A DNA stretch of 64,000 nt from CAYUQT01 sp964596165. Its GTDB lineage: Bacteria; Planctomycetota; Phycisphaerae; UBA1845; JAFGLZ01. The position numbers and the translations under genes were made by a program. Position 1 is the first letter of the stretch; each line of letters starts with the position of its first letter. Shown here piece after piece: positions 26,845 to 35,812 of this stretch. The notes under the pieces were generated by a model. It saw only the letters and a list, made by a program, of their open reading frames with translations. It ran no database searches and was not told the DNA's origin. Location of the stretch: assembly GCA_964596165.1 (NCBI GenBank), contig CAZQTW010000014.1, positions 1 through 64,000 on the forward strand, in the 5' to 3' direction.

Positions 26845-28662
26845 ATGACCTTTACCAACGGCACGTTGCTACCGGATGATGCATGGCAACGTAACCTCTC
26901 CGCACTCCGCCACATGGATCCGGATCTGGCGAATTGCCTGGCCGCCTTGCCTCTGCCTCCCATGGCCGTTCCAGCCGTCGGCCGAGATGGTTCGAGCACC
27001 TTCAAGCTCCGAACCCCGCACGGGGAACACTGGTTGGGCTTCACGTCCATGCCGACGATCAGCGGGCCGGCGCTGTTGGCGAACTTCGACCCCGGCGGCG
27101 GCAATGTTGCGCTGCCGGGGATCGGCCAGGGCACTGAAGCGCGGTTGCTGACGGAACGGCTCGGTCGCAACCGTGCGGTTTTCGTCCTGGAATCCGATCT
27201 CGGCCTGCTACGATTGGCCTTGCACGTCCACGATCTGGCGGCGGCCATCGAACAGGGCCGACTGGTGTTCATCGTGGGGCCCAACCTCGAGGAATCGCTC
27301 GTGGGCTTCTTTGAACGGCACGACGGATATCTGGTGCCCGAGCGGATGCTGAGTTGGCCTTGGATGGAGCCACCGGCCCTCAACGAAATGACGCTGGTCC
27401 TTCAGCGTGCCGTGACGCGAATCAACCGACGGCGGTCGAGTATGTTGGGCGAAATCAGCCTTCAGCTTGAGGGGCTTTACGCGACACCTCCGGTCCTCGC
27501 CGAGAAACCCAGGACGCTCGTGGTCTGTCCGCATCCCCATGGCGACGCTCACCGTCTGGCCGGCGAACTGCAATCGGGACTGAACGACGCGGACTGGCCA
27601 TGCGAGGTGTGGCTTGGGGACAGTCCCGGCATGGTTCACCCGCTGTCGCTGGCCGGACGGATCGTGAGGTTTCATCCTGAGCTCGCGATTCTGGTCGATT
27701 CGATCCGCGGGGCGTTTGGCCCAGTGATTCCGGCGGCACTTCCGATAGCCACCTGGATGACCCGTGGGGCAAGGTTCACTCGAAAGGCGGTTGAAGGAAT
27801 CGGACCGAAAGACCGTGTCTTCTGCATGTCGAGCGGAACGATTAGGGACCTTGAGGAGGCCGGCGCCGCCTCCGCCCAACTGAGCCGGCTTCCCCCGGCG
27901 GTCTTGGCCGTCGGACCGGCGTCGGAGCAGGACTCACACGTCAGAGAATACGGTGTGATTGCCGTGGCGAATGCCCCGTCGCTGGACCCCGAGGCGAACG
28001 GTCTGTCCCTGGAAAGTCATCGGGCCGTTTGGCGGCTGGTCGAGCAGCGCATCCGCGAAGGGGCTGAACACTACACCGACGGCGATGTCGAGCGTATCCT
28101 GCATCAGGTGGAGAACGATACGGGGGCCCGATTCGGTGATCCGATTGTCCGTCGAGAGCTTTGCGATCAGATCAATACGGTGCTGGCTCAAACCATTGTT
28201 CGAACGGCGGTCTTCGAGTCGCTGCTGCGCGCCGGGATCGACCTTACCGTTTGGGGTTGGGGCTGGAAGGCTCATCCCAGGATCGGAACGGCGTGTCGCG
28301 GACCGGCGCCGAACAGCGACTTTGCCGGCCTGTGCGCCCGCGCCCGTATGGTTCTTTACGTCGACGTCACGGGGAACGTCGCGACCGACCTGCTCGTGGC
28401 GGCCGCGTCGGGCGCGGTCGTGCTTGCCAGGGCACACCCGACCGACCAAGGTCCGACCGGGCTGGCGTCATTGTTGGCGCCGGGACGCGACCTGCTGATC
28501 TTCAGGCGCCACAGCGAGGCGGTCCATCACGTCAAGCGGCTGCTCGGAGACGAGTCCGCGCGACGGGCGATGGCGGAACGAACGCGATCGCTAATCGCGG
28601 AGCATCATACGATGCGACATCGTCTGGAGTTCCTGAGACGTGCGATGGTCAAGATGTTGTAG
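26845..28662 (+). CDS. CgeB-like glycosyltransferase with N-terminal MAF/DUF115-like region
   Basis: 605 residues from ATG 26845. Residues about 60-200 (R-N-R-A-V-F-V-L-E, G-R-L-V-F-I-V-G-P) recall the Rossmann-like core of the motility-accessory/DUF115 family; residues about 210-390 contain a second Rossmann-like domain starting at R-T-L-V-V-C-P-H-P; residues about 470-600 resemble the C-terminal glycosyl-transferase domain seen in CgeB proteins (A-R-M-V-L-Y-V-D-V, A-A-S-G-A-V-V-L-A-R, H-H-T-M-R-H-R-L). A GT-B-like glycosyltransferase modifying a surface or flagellar structure is likely. Domain boundaries are my estimate. Neighbouring membrane transferases (24505, 11491) point to surface glycosylation in general. 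Confidence 0.65.
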   Translation: MTFTNGTLLPDDAWQRNLSALRHMDPDLANCLAALPLPPMAVPAVGRDGSSTFKLRTPHGEHWLGFTSMPTISGPALLANFDPGGGNVALPGIGQGTEARLLTERLGRNRAVFVLESDLGLLRLALHVHDLAAAIEQGRLVFIVGPNLEESLVGFFERHDGYLVPERMLSWPWMEPPALNEMTLVLQRAVTRINRRRSSMLGEISLQLEGLYATPPVLAEKPRTLVVCPHPHGDAHRLAGELQSGLNDADWPCEVWLGDSPGMVHPLSLAGRIVRFHPELAILVDSIRGAFGPVIPAALPIATWMTRGARFTRKAVEGIGPKDRVFCMSSGTIRDLEEAGAASAQLSRLPPAVLAVGPASEQDSHVREYGVIAVANAPSLDPEANGLSLESHRAVWRLVEQRIREGAEHYTDGDVERILHQVENDTGARFGDPIVRRELCDQINTVLAQTIVRTAVFESLLRAGIDLTVWGWGWKAHPRIGTACRGPAPNSDFAGLCARARMVLYVDVTGNVATDLLVAAASGAVVLARAHPTDQGPTGLASLLAPGRDLLIFRRHSEAVHHVKRLLGDESARRAMAERTRSLIAEHHTMRHRLEFLRRAMVKML

Positions 28663-28698
28663 ATCACCGGCTGGTTTGCGGTGGTGGATCATACCGGC

Positions 28699-30942
28699 TC
28701 AGGTCTGCAAGACGGTCCGAACCGTCTCGACCAGTTCGGACGGATGATAGGGCTTCTGGAGAAAGCCGGATAGGCCCTGACCCGTGAACCGGTTTTCGAC
28801 GTCGACCTCACTGAAGCCGCTGGACAGGATCACCCGCACATCAGGGCTAATCCGTCGCAATTCGGCAAAAGCTTGTTGACCGTCGATGTCCGGCATCGTC
28901 AGATCCAGAATGACCGCCACACACTCGTTCTGGAGTTGACGGAAGGCCTCGATACCCTTGCGCCCGTTCTCCGCAGCAACGACCTCGAACCCAAATCGCT
29001 CGAGCGTATGGGTGGCGACCCGACGAACCGATGCCTCATCATCGATCACGAGTATCGTGCCGCTGCCCGACCAAGACGGCGAAGCCTCTCTTGTTTCGCT
29101 CGACGTCCTGGCGGTTTGACCGCAGCTTGGCAGCAACACCTTGATGCTCGTACCTCTTCCAAGTTCGCTGTAGACGCGTATAGCACCTCGATGGCCTCGG
29201 ACGATGCCCAAGACGGCCGCCAGTCCCAAGCCCCGGCCGGTGAACTTCGTGGTGAAGAAGGGATCAAAGATCTTTGCCCTCGTGGCCTCGTCCATTCCGC
29301 ATCCCGTATCGGCGACCTCCACAAAGACGTATTCTCCCTCGGGCAAATCCTCGTTGAGGTACGATTGGGCCAGATAAGCCTTGTCGGCAAGCATGACGCC
29401 CGTACTGAGGGTAACCACGCCGCTCTTGTCGCCTATGGCATCCGAGGCGTTCGTAATCAGATTCATGACCACTTGCCGGATTTGCGCGGAGTCGGCTTCG
29501 ATTGCCGGGAGGTTTCGTACGATGTTGTACCGTAGGACTACCTTTTTCGATATGGCCGCCTGAAGCAGATGCGCCATCTCCTCGACCAGCCGCGCGAGGT
29601 CCAGTTGTTCAACGACGAATCTCCCCTTTCCTGAGTAAGCGAGCATCTGGTTCGTCAGTTCAGCCGCCCGACGTGCGGCAAGCTCGATCTGTTCCACGCT
29701 GTGGCGGCCGGGCGATTCCGGGGACATGTCCATTAGCGCCAGTCCGGCGTTACCCAGGATTCCCGTCAACAGGTTGTTGAAGTCGTGGGCAATTCCTCCG
29801 GCGAGAATGCCCAGGCTCTCAAGTTTCTGGGCATGTTGGATTTGGGCTTCCAGCTTCCGATGCTCTTCTTCGGCCATGGCCGACTGGATCACGTGGCTGC
29901 AACTGATGGCCACGCTTTCCAGAAGCGAATCTTCATCCGGATCGATCGGGTGCTTTGCGAACAGCGCCAACACGCCGATCGTTTCTCCGTTGGAGGAAAC
30001 CAGTCGATAGCCGGCAAAGGAGACCAATCCGACGTCTCTTGCCCATTGGCGATCGTGGATGCGAGGATCGTTCGTTACATCGTTGGTCAGGAGCTTGCGA
30101 CTTTCTCCCGCGGCTACTCGGCCGATCTTGTAGCAGCCGAAGGGAACTCGCTGGTGCATCCGGCCGTCCAGATGGGTATATCGCCCGGAACTGGCCGCCA
30201 GGCGAAGACACCGATCCCGGTGTAGACAGACATGGGGACCTTCCTTCGCCTCGGCATGCACGCATCCTGAGTTGCAGAGATCGCCGGGCCCTGTCACCCA
30301 GATGCGACAGAAGTCGGCGCCGAATGCCTCCACGACGGCATCGGCAATCCCTCTCAACCTCGCATCGAGCGTGTCGAAAGCGAAAAGATCCTCTTGGAAC
30401 AGACGACTCAGTCTTGCCTGTCGATCCAATGTCCGTTTCAGGGTATCCTCCGCCCGCTTGCGCTCGGTGATATCCGGAAACATCACGACGCCGGCAATCA
30501 GGTTGCCCGATCGATCGCGTACGGGCGCCGCATTCACCAGTATCCATCTTTCCGTACCGTTCTTCCTGACGACCCTCATCTCCTTCTGAGTGGTCACCTT
30601 GCCTTGCAGCGACAGAGCCAGAGGGAGTTCAGTTTTGGGAATCGGGCGGCCATCGGCCCCGCAGTCCTTCCAGGATTGCCGGAGAGTTATGAGGTTCACT
30701 CCTCGTCTCATGGCAGGTTCATCTTCGACTCCGAGCGTCCGCCTGCACGCGTCGTTAAAGATCTCCACGGTTCCATTCGGCGATGCGATGGCGATCGGAA
30801 TCGGCGACTGCTCGACGACGGCCTTGAGTAGCACCTCCGTGCGCGTCGATTCTTCTCGTGTCCTTTTTCGCGCGAGCCGATCCTCGAAGACTCCCACTGC
30901 GCCGGTAACCCTTCCTCCGTCGTCCTTGATCGGTATTCTCAC
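28699..30942 (-). CDS. Hybrid sensor histidine kinase (PAS-GAF-HisKA-HATPase-REC), main part
   Basis: 747 residues from a GTG at 30942. Order: end of a PAS domain (to residue about 25), full PAS (about 38-160, ending D-I-T-E-R-K-R-A-E), GAF with several Cys/His (H-V-C-L-H-R-D-R-C-L-R-L, about 175-350), dimerisation helix with phospho-His in G-I-A-H-D-F-N-N-L-L, HATPase (D-T-G-C-G-M-D, G-L-G-L-A-A-V), and a C-terminal receiver with phospho-Asp in V-I-L-D-L-T-M-P-D. No membrane helix, so cytoplasmic. The Cys/His-rich GAF part may bind a cofactor. Its true N-terminus appears to be the separate frame at 30939-31259; a frameshift divides a PAS domain between them. Confidence 0.85.
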   Translation of the reverse strand: MRIPIKDDGGRVTGAVGVFEDRLARKRTREESTRTEVLLKAVVEQSPIPIAIASPNGTVEIFNDACRRTLGVEDEPAMRRGVNLITLRQSWKDCGADGRPIPKTELPLALSLQGKVTTQKEMRVVRKNGTERWILVNAAPVRDRSGNLIAGVVMFPDITERKRAEDTLKRTLDRQARLSRLFQEDLFAFDTLDARLRGIADAVVEAFGADFCRIWVTGPGDLCNSGCVHAEAKEGPHVCLHRDRCLRLAASSGRYTHLDGRMHQRVPFGCYKIGRVAAGESRKLLTNDVTNDPRIHDRQWARDVGLVSFAGYRLVSSNGETIGVLALFAKHPIDPDEDSLLESVAISCSHVIQSAMAEEEHRKLEAQIQHAQKLESLGILAGGIAHDFNNLLTGILGNAGLALMDMSPESPGRHSVEQIELAARRAAELTNQMLAYSGKGRFVVEQLDLARLVEEMAHLLQAAISKKVVLRYNIVRNLPAIEADSAQIRQVVMNLITNASDAIGDKSGVVTLSTGVMLADKAYLAQSYLNEDLPEGEYVFVEVADTGCGMDEATRAKIFDPFFTTKFTGRGLGLAAVLGIVRGHRGAIRVYSELGRGTSIKVLLPSCGQTARTSSETREASPSWSGSGTILVIDDEASVRRVATHTLERFGFEVVAAENGRKGIEAFRQLQNECVAVILDLTMPDIDGQQAFAELRRISPDVRVILSSGFSEVDVENRFTGQGLSGFLQKPYHPSELVETVRTVLQT

Positions 30943-31259
30943 AACGTCAGTCCGGCCTGGTCGATTTCTGGTCCGAATGCTGCCGCCCCTCCTGGCCGGC
31001 CGGTATTCAATACGCGAAGGTCGTCCGCACGCTGCCTGTCAGCCTGCTCTGCGGGCAAGATGTCGTGGTCGGTCTTGCCGATGATGCTCGCCCGGCGCTT
31101 TCTCAGGAGCCGACACAGGGCCCGGTTGACCGCGACGTATCGGAGTTGGGCATCTTTGAGGAATGCGGGTTGTTGAAGGTTGTCAATTACCGTTCGAAGA
31201 ATCGCTTCGGAGTGAATCGGCGGCTTCACCCTCTTGCTGCCTCTTCCAGAGTGGTTCAT
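30939..31259 (-). CDS. PAS-domain N-terminal fragment of the hybrid kinase (frameshifted)
   Basis: 106 residues from ATG 31259. Residues 16-90 are the first two-thirds of a PAS domain (I-L-R-T-V-I-D-N-L, A-F-L-K-D, Y-V-A-V-N-R-A-L, G-K-T-D-H-D-I-L-P). After V-L-N-T-G-R-P the frame degenerates, whereas the frame of the downstream kinase reads A-R-R-G-G-S-I-R-T-R-N-R and G-R-T-D-V-V-R-I-P, exactly what should follow. The break is therefore near 30985-31000, in a G-rich run, and equals one lost base (or two gained). The stop TGA overlaps the downstream GTG, so some reinitiation is possible even if the lesion is real. Confidence 0.7.
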   Translation of the reverse strand: MNHSGRGSKRVKPPIHSEAILRTVIDNLQQPAFLKDAQLRYVAVNRALCRLLRKRRASIIGKTDHDILPAEQADRQRADDLRVLNTGRPGGAAAFGPEIDQAGLTL

Positions 31260-31504
31260 GCCTTGCGGGCTCCGTGGACTCGCCGGATATCAGGACGCGA
31301 ACAGGTCCTGAACCGATTGGGGTTGCGATGTGGTCACCAAAAAAGCGTTTCTTGGATCACCCCAAGACAGCGACCGAGTCGAATTGACTATGAGTACTGC
31401 CCACCATCGATGCGCAGCCAACAACCCCGCGGTCAGTGAATCTAAGTCTATGCTACAACATATGCTATGGTCTGTCAAATGCGTGTAGGAATGACCGAGT
31501 TGAG
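31260..31504. other. Leader region upstream of the kinase
   Basis: No gene seen. It contains the predicted kinase promoter at 31450-31478 and is more AT-rich than its surroundings around 31440-31480, where the element atgcta recurs (31450s and 31463s). Confidence 0.4.
31450..31478 (-). promoter_or_regulatory. Predicted sigma70-type promoter of the hybrid kinase
   Basis: On the minus strand a perfect TTGACA (31478-31473) is followed by a 17-base spacer and TAGCAT (31455-31450, four of six). It sits about 190 bases upstream of ATG 31259. The perfect -35 and ideal spacing make it one of the better promoters in the window. Confidence 0.55.
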
Positions 31505-31651
31505 TCAGGGTATTCCCAGGCAACCGGCTTTGCCATTTAGGATATACTGGATCATCGCAACGGCCATTCGTGCGGCTTCATCGCTGGGTTCACAGCCCAG
31601 GGGTCCTTGATGCTCGCCATGAAAGCCGTCTTTGACTGGCTTGGTATCCAC
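31505..31651 (-). CDS. Short conserved-looking ORF or 3' gene remnant
   Basis: 48 residues from GTG 31651 to TGA 31505, in the same frame as the GH20-like gene and starting three bases after its TAG. The sequence is protein-like (F-H-G-E-H-Q-G-P-L-G-C-E-P-S-D-E-A-A) and ends G-C-L-G-I-P. I do not recognise it. It could be the C-terminal remnant of a lost gene, a small protein, or a read-through extension of the GH20-like protein. Confidence that it is or was coding is moderate. Confidence 0.4.
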   Translation of the reverse strand: MDTKPVKDGFHGEHQGPLGCEPSDEAARMAVAMIQYILNGKAGCLGIP

Positions 31652-31654
31652 ATC

Positions 31655-33052
31655 CTATCGCCGCTTCTTGTCCAGTTGTCCAGCCGTATGATCTCGTGGC
31701 CACGGTGCGATAGACGGGCCATCGGGATTCCAGAACACCCCGGCGGCTAGCGAGACCGCGTTCAGGAGGTTGTGCCGGCAGTTCTCCAGCGTCGGGTTCC
31801 ATGACGTCATCAACATCCCCGGCACCTTTTTGGGGTCGAGCTGTGTGGCCGCATAGCGTGACAGCAAGTAGATGTTCTGGTCTTCCGACCAGTTCGCGCC
31901 GGCAGGGATGTTGTCGTAGCCCATGTCGACGATCGCCTTGAGCGTCGGGAACTCCTTCTGTCGCGAGTAATTCCAGTCGCTCATGAGGATGTCCTTGGGA
32001 ATCGCCGGTCTCGGTCCCTCGCGCGTGGGCCAGAGCGGATCAGCCCACATCCACGTTCGCGCGCCGTGCTTACGAATGGTCTGGTCGAATCGCTTGACCG
32101 CATCGAGCCATACCTGCCCCTCACGAATCACGATGTGCTCCAGCTTCAGCCCACGGTGGTTCGGCAGATCCTCTTCATCCATGCCGATGTGGAAGAACCG
32201 CGGCCGTCCGAACAGCTCGCACACCTCGGCGATCAGGTCGTCGCAGACGCGATTGTACTGTTCCGTGCCGACCATCCTTTCGTACTCTTTGAGCCAGATG
32301 TCGTGCGTCGTGGCGAAATTGAGCTTCGGAATCGGCTCGATGCCGAGGTCACGGCATTGGTTCAGCAACTCGACGAGTTGTTTCGGCGTCAAGGCGCCCT
32401 TCACGGCGATCTCCGGGTGTGAGCGGTATCGGATCGCGTCGCCGAGATCGAGGACGATCATGTTCATCTTCAGTTTGGCCATCAGCGTGACGACGTCGTT
32501 GAACACCGCTCGGTCGAACCTGAGCTTGTCGCTGAAGCCGTAGACCACGCGGTCGTCGGGCTTGTCCTTCCACTGGTTGTAGCTGAGGTGCAGGAGGAAG
32601 GCCCGGATGCCGAAGCGCGGCTGATCGGACACGCGGACACATGCCAGGTCGGTCTGGCAGCAATTCATCAGTGTGAGCATGGCGTAGGCCATGCCCGGCC
32701 AACCGCCGGCTCGAATGATGATACGATCGGTTTGGATCTCGAGCTCATACGCCTGATCGGCGGTGCCGGGCGTTAAGGACCGATCCGCCCGCAGCGGTTT
32801 CGGCTTGGCGGTGTTGCCGTTGCCGATCATGGCCGTGTATGCCGCCAGGCCGCGATCGGCCTGCACGACCACCTTCTTACCGGTTACTCGTTCAACTTCC
32901 TTGGCGGCCATCGCCGTGGAGGCCTCGACCCACCTCGGCGCTCCGGGTCGTACTCGCAGATTCATAGCGGCGCCACTGAAGGAGAACGTGCCGGGTCGCG
33001 TTTCGACGACCCGGGGTTGAGGATACATATCCACGGTCGCGGTCGTCGGCAT
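31655..33052 (-). CDS. GH20-like beta-N-acetylhexosaminidase family protein
   Basis: 465 residues from ATG 33052 (GGAGGAG upstream). N-terminal GH20b-like domain (Y-P-Q-P-R-V-V near residue 10; I-I-I-R-A-G-G-W-P-G-M-A-Y-A near 110), then a TIM barrel whose catalytic D-E pair is seen in F-H-I-G-M-D-E-E-D (near residue 277), with D-W-N-Y and W-M-W-A-D further on. Family members hydrolyse terminal beta-GlcNAc/GalNAc with the substrate acetamido group as nucleophile. No signal peptide is visible, unlike most planctomycetal glycosidases, so it may act on imported sugars. Some residues of the canonical H-x-G-G-D-E motif differ, so substrate may differ. Confidence 0.8.
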   Translation of the reverse strand: MPTTATVDMYPQPRVVETRPGTFSFSGAAMNLRVRPGAPRWVEASTAMAAKEVERVTGKKVVVQADRGLAAYTAMIGNGNTAKPKPLRADRSLTPGTADQAYELEIQTDRIIIRAGGWPGMAYAMLTLMNCCQTDLACVRVSDQPRFGIRAFLLHLSYNQWKDKPDDRVVYGFSDKLRFDRAVFNDVVTLMAKLKMNMIVLDLGDAIRYRSHPEIAVKGALTPKQLVELLNQCRDLGIEPIPKLNFATTHDIWLKEYERMVGTEQYNRVCDDLIAEVCELFGRPRFFHIGMDEEDLPNHRGLKLEHIVIREGQVWLDAVKRFDQTIRKHGARTWMWADPLWPTREGPRPAIPKDILMSDWNYSRQKEFPTLKAIVDMGYDNIPAGANWSEDQNIYLLSRYAATQLDPKKVPGMLMTSWNPTLENCRHNLLNAVSLAAGVFWNPDGPSIAPWPRDHTAGQLDKKRR

Positions 33053-33446
33053 GATGGCTCCTCCGACTGGATGAAATGTCTCTTTTCAGCGACCGGTCCG
33101 GCCCGGACGCCCCGCCGCCATGTGCGTCCGCCGTCCTGCCGCTGCGGCCGGTGGTGATTGTAGTGTCAGACTTCTCGTCTTACAAAGCCGGAACGCTCTC
33201 CGGGGTGCATCGGGCAAATCATGGCACATGATGCGGCGCTTTTTCCCATCCCTCTCAGCAAGGACAGGGGCGCAAACGACAAGAGAAACGCCTTCCATTC
33301 ACGGAGTTCCATGCAGACTGCCAAACGCTCCGCGGCCCATACCCCTCAATCCCCCTGAGCAAGGGGGGAGGTCGCAGGCCGCCCTGTAGCGCCTCACTCT
33401 GACTCGACACAGACAGGCCTGGGAGATAGTATTCGACTCGCCACGC
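33053..33446. other. Divergent intergenic region, with hairpin
   Basis: 394 bases without a convincing gene between the GH20-like gene and recQ. It carries a predicted minus-strand promoter (33157-33185) and a C-run/G-run hairpin (CCCCC 33351-33355 with GGGGG 33363-33367), of unknown role. Confidence 0.4.
33157..33185 (-). promoter_or_regulatory. Predicted sigma70-type promoter of the GH20-like gene
   Basis: Minus strand TTGTAA (33185-33180), a 17-base spacer and TACAAT (33162-33157, five of six), about 105 bases before ATG 33052. Confidence 0.4.
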
Positions 33447-35342
33447 ATGGATTCATACTCGCCAGACAAGTCGCTCCGGAGTGCCCCCGCCGATCCGCTC
33501 GCGGCGGCGGTTGAGAAGTATTGGGGCTATTCGACTTTTCGTCCGCTTCAGCGCGAGGCCATGGAGGCTGCGATGGAGCGCCGTGACTCGCTCGTAGTCT
33601 TGCCGACAGGCGGCGGCAAATCGCTTTGCTACCAGGCCCCGGCACTCCTGTTCGACACCCTGACCGTGGTCGTCTCGCCGCTCATCGCGCTGATGAAAGA
33701 CCAGGTCGACGCCCTCATCCAGCGCGGGATTCCCGCCGCGTTTCTCAACAGCAGCTTGGAGTCCGATGAGCGGCGGCTGGTTGTCGCGGGCATCCGGCGC
33801 CGAACGTTCAGGCTGCTCTTTGTCGCACCGGAGCGATTCGGCTCCGAGGCCTTTCTCGACTTGCTCGAGCAGGCCGGCGTCGGGGCATTCGCCATCGACG
33901 AGGCCCACTGCATCAGTCACTGGGGTCACGATTTCCGCCTGGACTACCGGGAACTCGGACAACTCAAGCGGCGGTTTGCGAACGTCCCCGTTCACGCCTT
34001 CACGGCGACCGCCACCCCGCGCGTCCGCGACGACATCGTCGTTCAGCTCGGGCTCAGGGATCCCGCCGTTCTGGTCGGCGATTTCTTCCGCCCCAATTTA
34101 CACTATCGCATCGTGCGCCGCCGACACCGGCTTGACGACGTGCTGGCCGCCGTTCAGGAACGGCGCGGCAAGCCCGGCATCGTCTACTGCATCCGCCGCG
34201 CCGACGTCGACGAGGTGACGCCTCTGCTGAAAGGCATGGGGATCAAGACGGTCGGATACCACGCCGGCATGAGTGACGATGAGCGAACGGCCGCCCAGGA
34301 CGCCTTCGCCGCCGGACAGGTCGACGTGGTAGTGGCCACCGTGGCGTTCGGCATGGGTATCGACCGCGCGGACATCCGCTACGTCGTCCATGCGGCCTTG
34401 CCCAAATCGATCGAGCACTATCAGCAGGCGACGGGCCGGGCGGGCCGGGACGGCCGGCCCGCCGAATGCATCCTGTTCTATAGCGGCAGCGACTTTCGCC
34501 TGTGGCAGACCATTCTTGCCAAAAACGGATCGCCCAACCACGACGATCAAATACGGCTGCTTTCCGAGATGTACCGCTTCTGCACGGGGATGATGTGCCG
34601 TCACCGCCGGCTGGTCGGCTACTTCGGCCAGGGGTGGAACGCGGGGTCGTGCGGTGCGTGCGACATCTGCGGGAACGACTTCGCGGTGCTCGCGGATTCC
34701 ACCGTCACGGCCCAGAAGATCATGTCGTGCATTGTACGAACCGGCCAGCGCTACGGTCCGGCATACGTGGCCGACGTCTTGAGGGGTGAGGCCATCGAAC
34801 CGATTGCGCGGCGCGGTCACGACCGATTGAGCACGTTTGGCCTCATTCGCGAGCGGCCCAAATACGTGCTGACAGGATGGATGGACCAACTGGTCGATCT
34901 GGACATGTTGTCGCGCGAAGGGGAGTTTGGGATTCTCAGAGTCACACCCAGGGGTTGGGAGGTGCTGCGGGGGCAAGCCGAGGCGGTCCTTCGCGATCCC
35001 GGGGACGAACGGCCGGCAAGGAAGAGGCGGCGCCGGGCACGCGAGGCGGTCGTCCACGGTCGGGACGATCGACCCTCTCGCGGCGACGACGAGCCGTCGC
35101 GCTCGGCCAAGCCGTTTGACGCCGATTCGCGACTCTTGTTCGAGCAATTGCGGGTGCTCCGCCGGACCATTGCGGCCGAGCGAGGCGTGCCCGCGTTCAT
35201 GATCTTCAGCGACAAGACGTTGCGAGAGATGGCCAAGGTTCGACCCACCTCCCGAAGCGCCATGCTGGCGGTGAAGGGCGTGGGTTCGGCCAAGTACGAG
35301 AGTTTCGGTCAACGCTTCATTGAGCGGATCAAGGCGTCGTAG
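33447..35342 (+). CDS. recQ: ATP-dependent DNA helicase RecQ
   Basis: 631 residues. Superfamily 2 helicase: motif 0 (Y-S-T-F-R-P-L-Q), Walker A (P-T-G-G-G-K-S-L-C-Y), D-E-A-H-C-I-S-H-W-G box, A-F-T-A-T-A-T, and motif VI Q-A-T-G-R-A-G-R-D-G. The RecQ-Ct zinc site is intact (C in F-C-T-G-M-M-C, then C-G-A-C-D-I-C), followed by a winged helix, a basic linker (R-K-R-R-R-R-A-R) and a C-terminal HRDC domain (residues about 555-628). Complete length and motifs for the family. Unwinds 3'-to-5' in recombination and fork repair. It stands alone on the plus strand. Confidence 0.95.
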   Translation: MDSYSPDKSLRSAPADPLAAAVEKYWGYSTFRPLQREAMEAAMERRDSLVVLPTGGGKSLCYQAPALLFDTLTVVVSPLIALMKDQVDALIQRGIPAAFLNSSLESDERRLVVAGIRRRTFRLLFVAPERFGSEAFLDLLEQAGVGAFAIDEAHCISHWGHDFRLDYRELGQLKRRFANVPVHAFTATATPRVRDDIVVQLGLRDPAVLVGDFFRPNLHYRIVRRRHRLDDVLAAVQERRGKPGIVYCIRRADVDEVTPLLKGMGIKTVGYHAGMSDDERTAAQDAFAAGQVDVVVATVAFGMGIDRADIRYVVHAALPKSIEHYQQATGRAGRDGRPAECILFYSGSDFRLWQTILAKNGSPNHDDQIRLLSEMYRFCTGMMCRHRRLVGYFGQGWNAGSCGACDICGNDFAVLADSTVTAQKIMSCIVRTGQRYGPAYVADVLRGEAIEPIARRGHDRLSTFGLIRERPKYVLTGWMDQLVDLDMLSREGEFGILRVTPRGWEVLRGQAEAVLRDPGDERPARKRRRRAREAVVHGRDDRPSRGDDEPSRSAKPFDADSRLLFEQLRVLRRTIAAERGVPAFMIFSDKTLREMAKVRPTSRSAMLAVKGVGSAKYESFGQRFIERIKAS

Positions 35343-35388
35343 CGACTCCTTCGGCAGGTCGCCGTCGCGGTAACGCCTATGGGCTTGC

Positions 35389-35812
35389 CTACATAGGCTG
35401 CCAGCCTCCGGTGATCTCGAAGTGTATTTCGTCTTCGAAAAGGTATGCTGCTTCGGCAATGTCGCTTGGAGTCCTTTCGGATCGGTTCAGTGCCTTCCAA
35501 TCCGCCCTATCGAGTGCCGATGACGAGATACTGATTCCCGACGATCTCCGGTCGCCGTTCGGAGAAGGCAGCCGCCAGGAGCGGCTCGATGTCCCGCTTC
35601 CGTCCGATGAGCAACTCGCACGTGGGGCAGAACCTACACGTCTTGTTCAACACGAAGATCTGATCCGGATCGATATGAATTACCAGCGGGAACTTGCGGA
35701 CTCGCGTCGGGCGATCGCACGTGGGACACTTGGTGCAGGCAAACTCATCGTATGGGTTCAGAAAGAACCGGTAGCGACGACGATTCGGGATGGAGTCGGC
35801 CGAGGGACTCAC
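35389..35812 (-). pseudogene. Zinc-ribbon protein of unknown function, frameshifted
   Basis: GTG 35812 overlaps the stop of the upstream small membrane protein (GTGA). The frame encodes 101 residues with two zinc knuckles (C-T-K-C-P-T-C and C-R-F-C-P-T-C) and ends at TAG 35507 after Y-L-V-I-G-T-R. Shifting frame at about 35512 restores L-D-R-A-D-W-K and runs about 40 more residues to F-E-I-T-G-G-W-Q-P-M and TAG 35389, an ending I know from intact relatives in Planctomycetes. The lesion equals one gained or two lost bases. The product would be a cytoplasmic zinc protein of about 140 residues with unknown role. Confidence 0.6.

Noticed and set aside
30939..30995. Programmed -1 frameshift in the hybrid kinase
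   Set aside because: The shift direction fits, but the G-rich site is not a canonical slippery heptamer, and no other evidence was seen; an indel is simpler.
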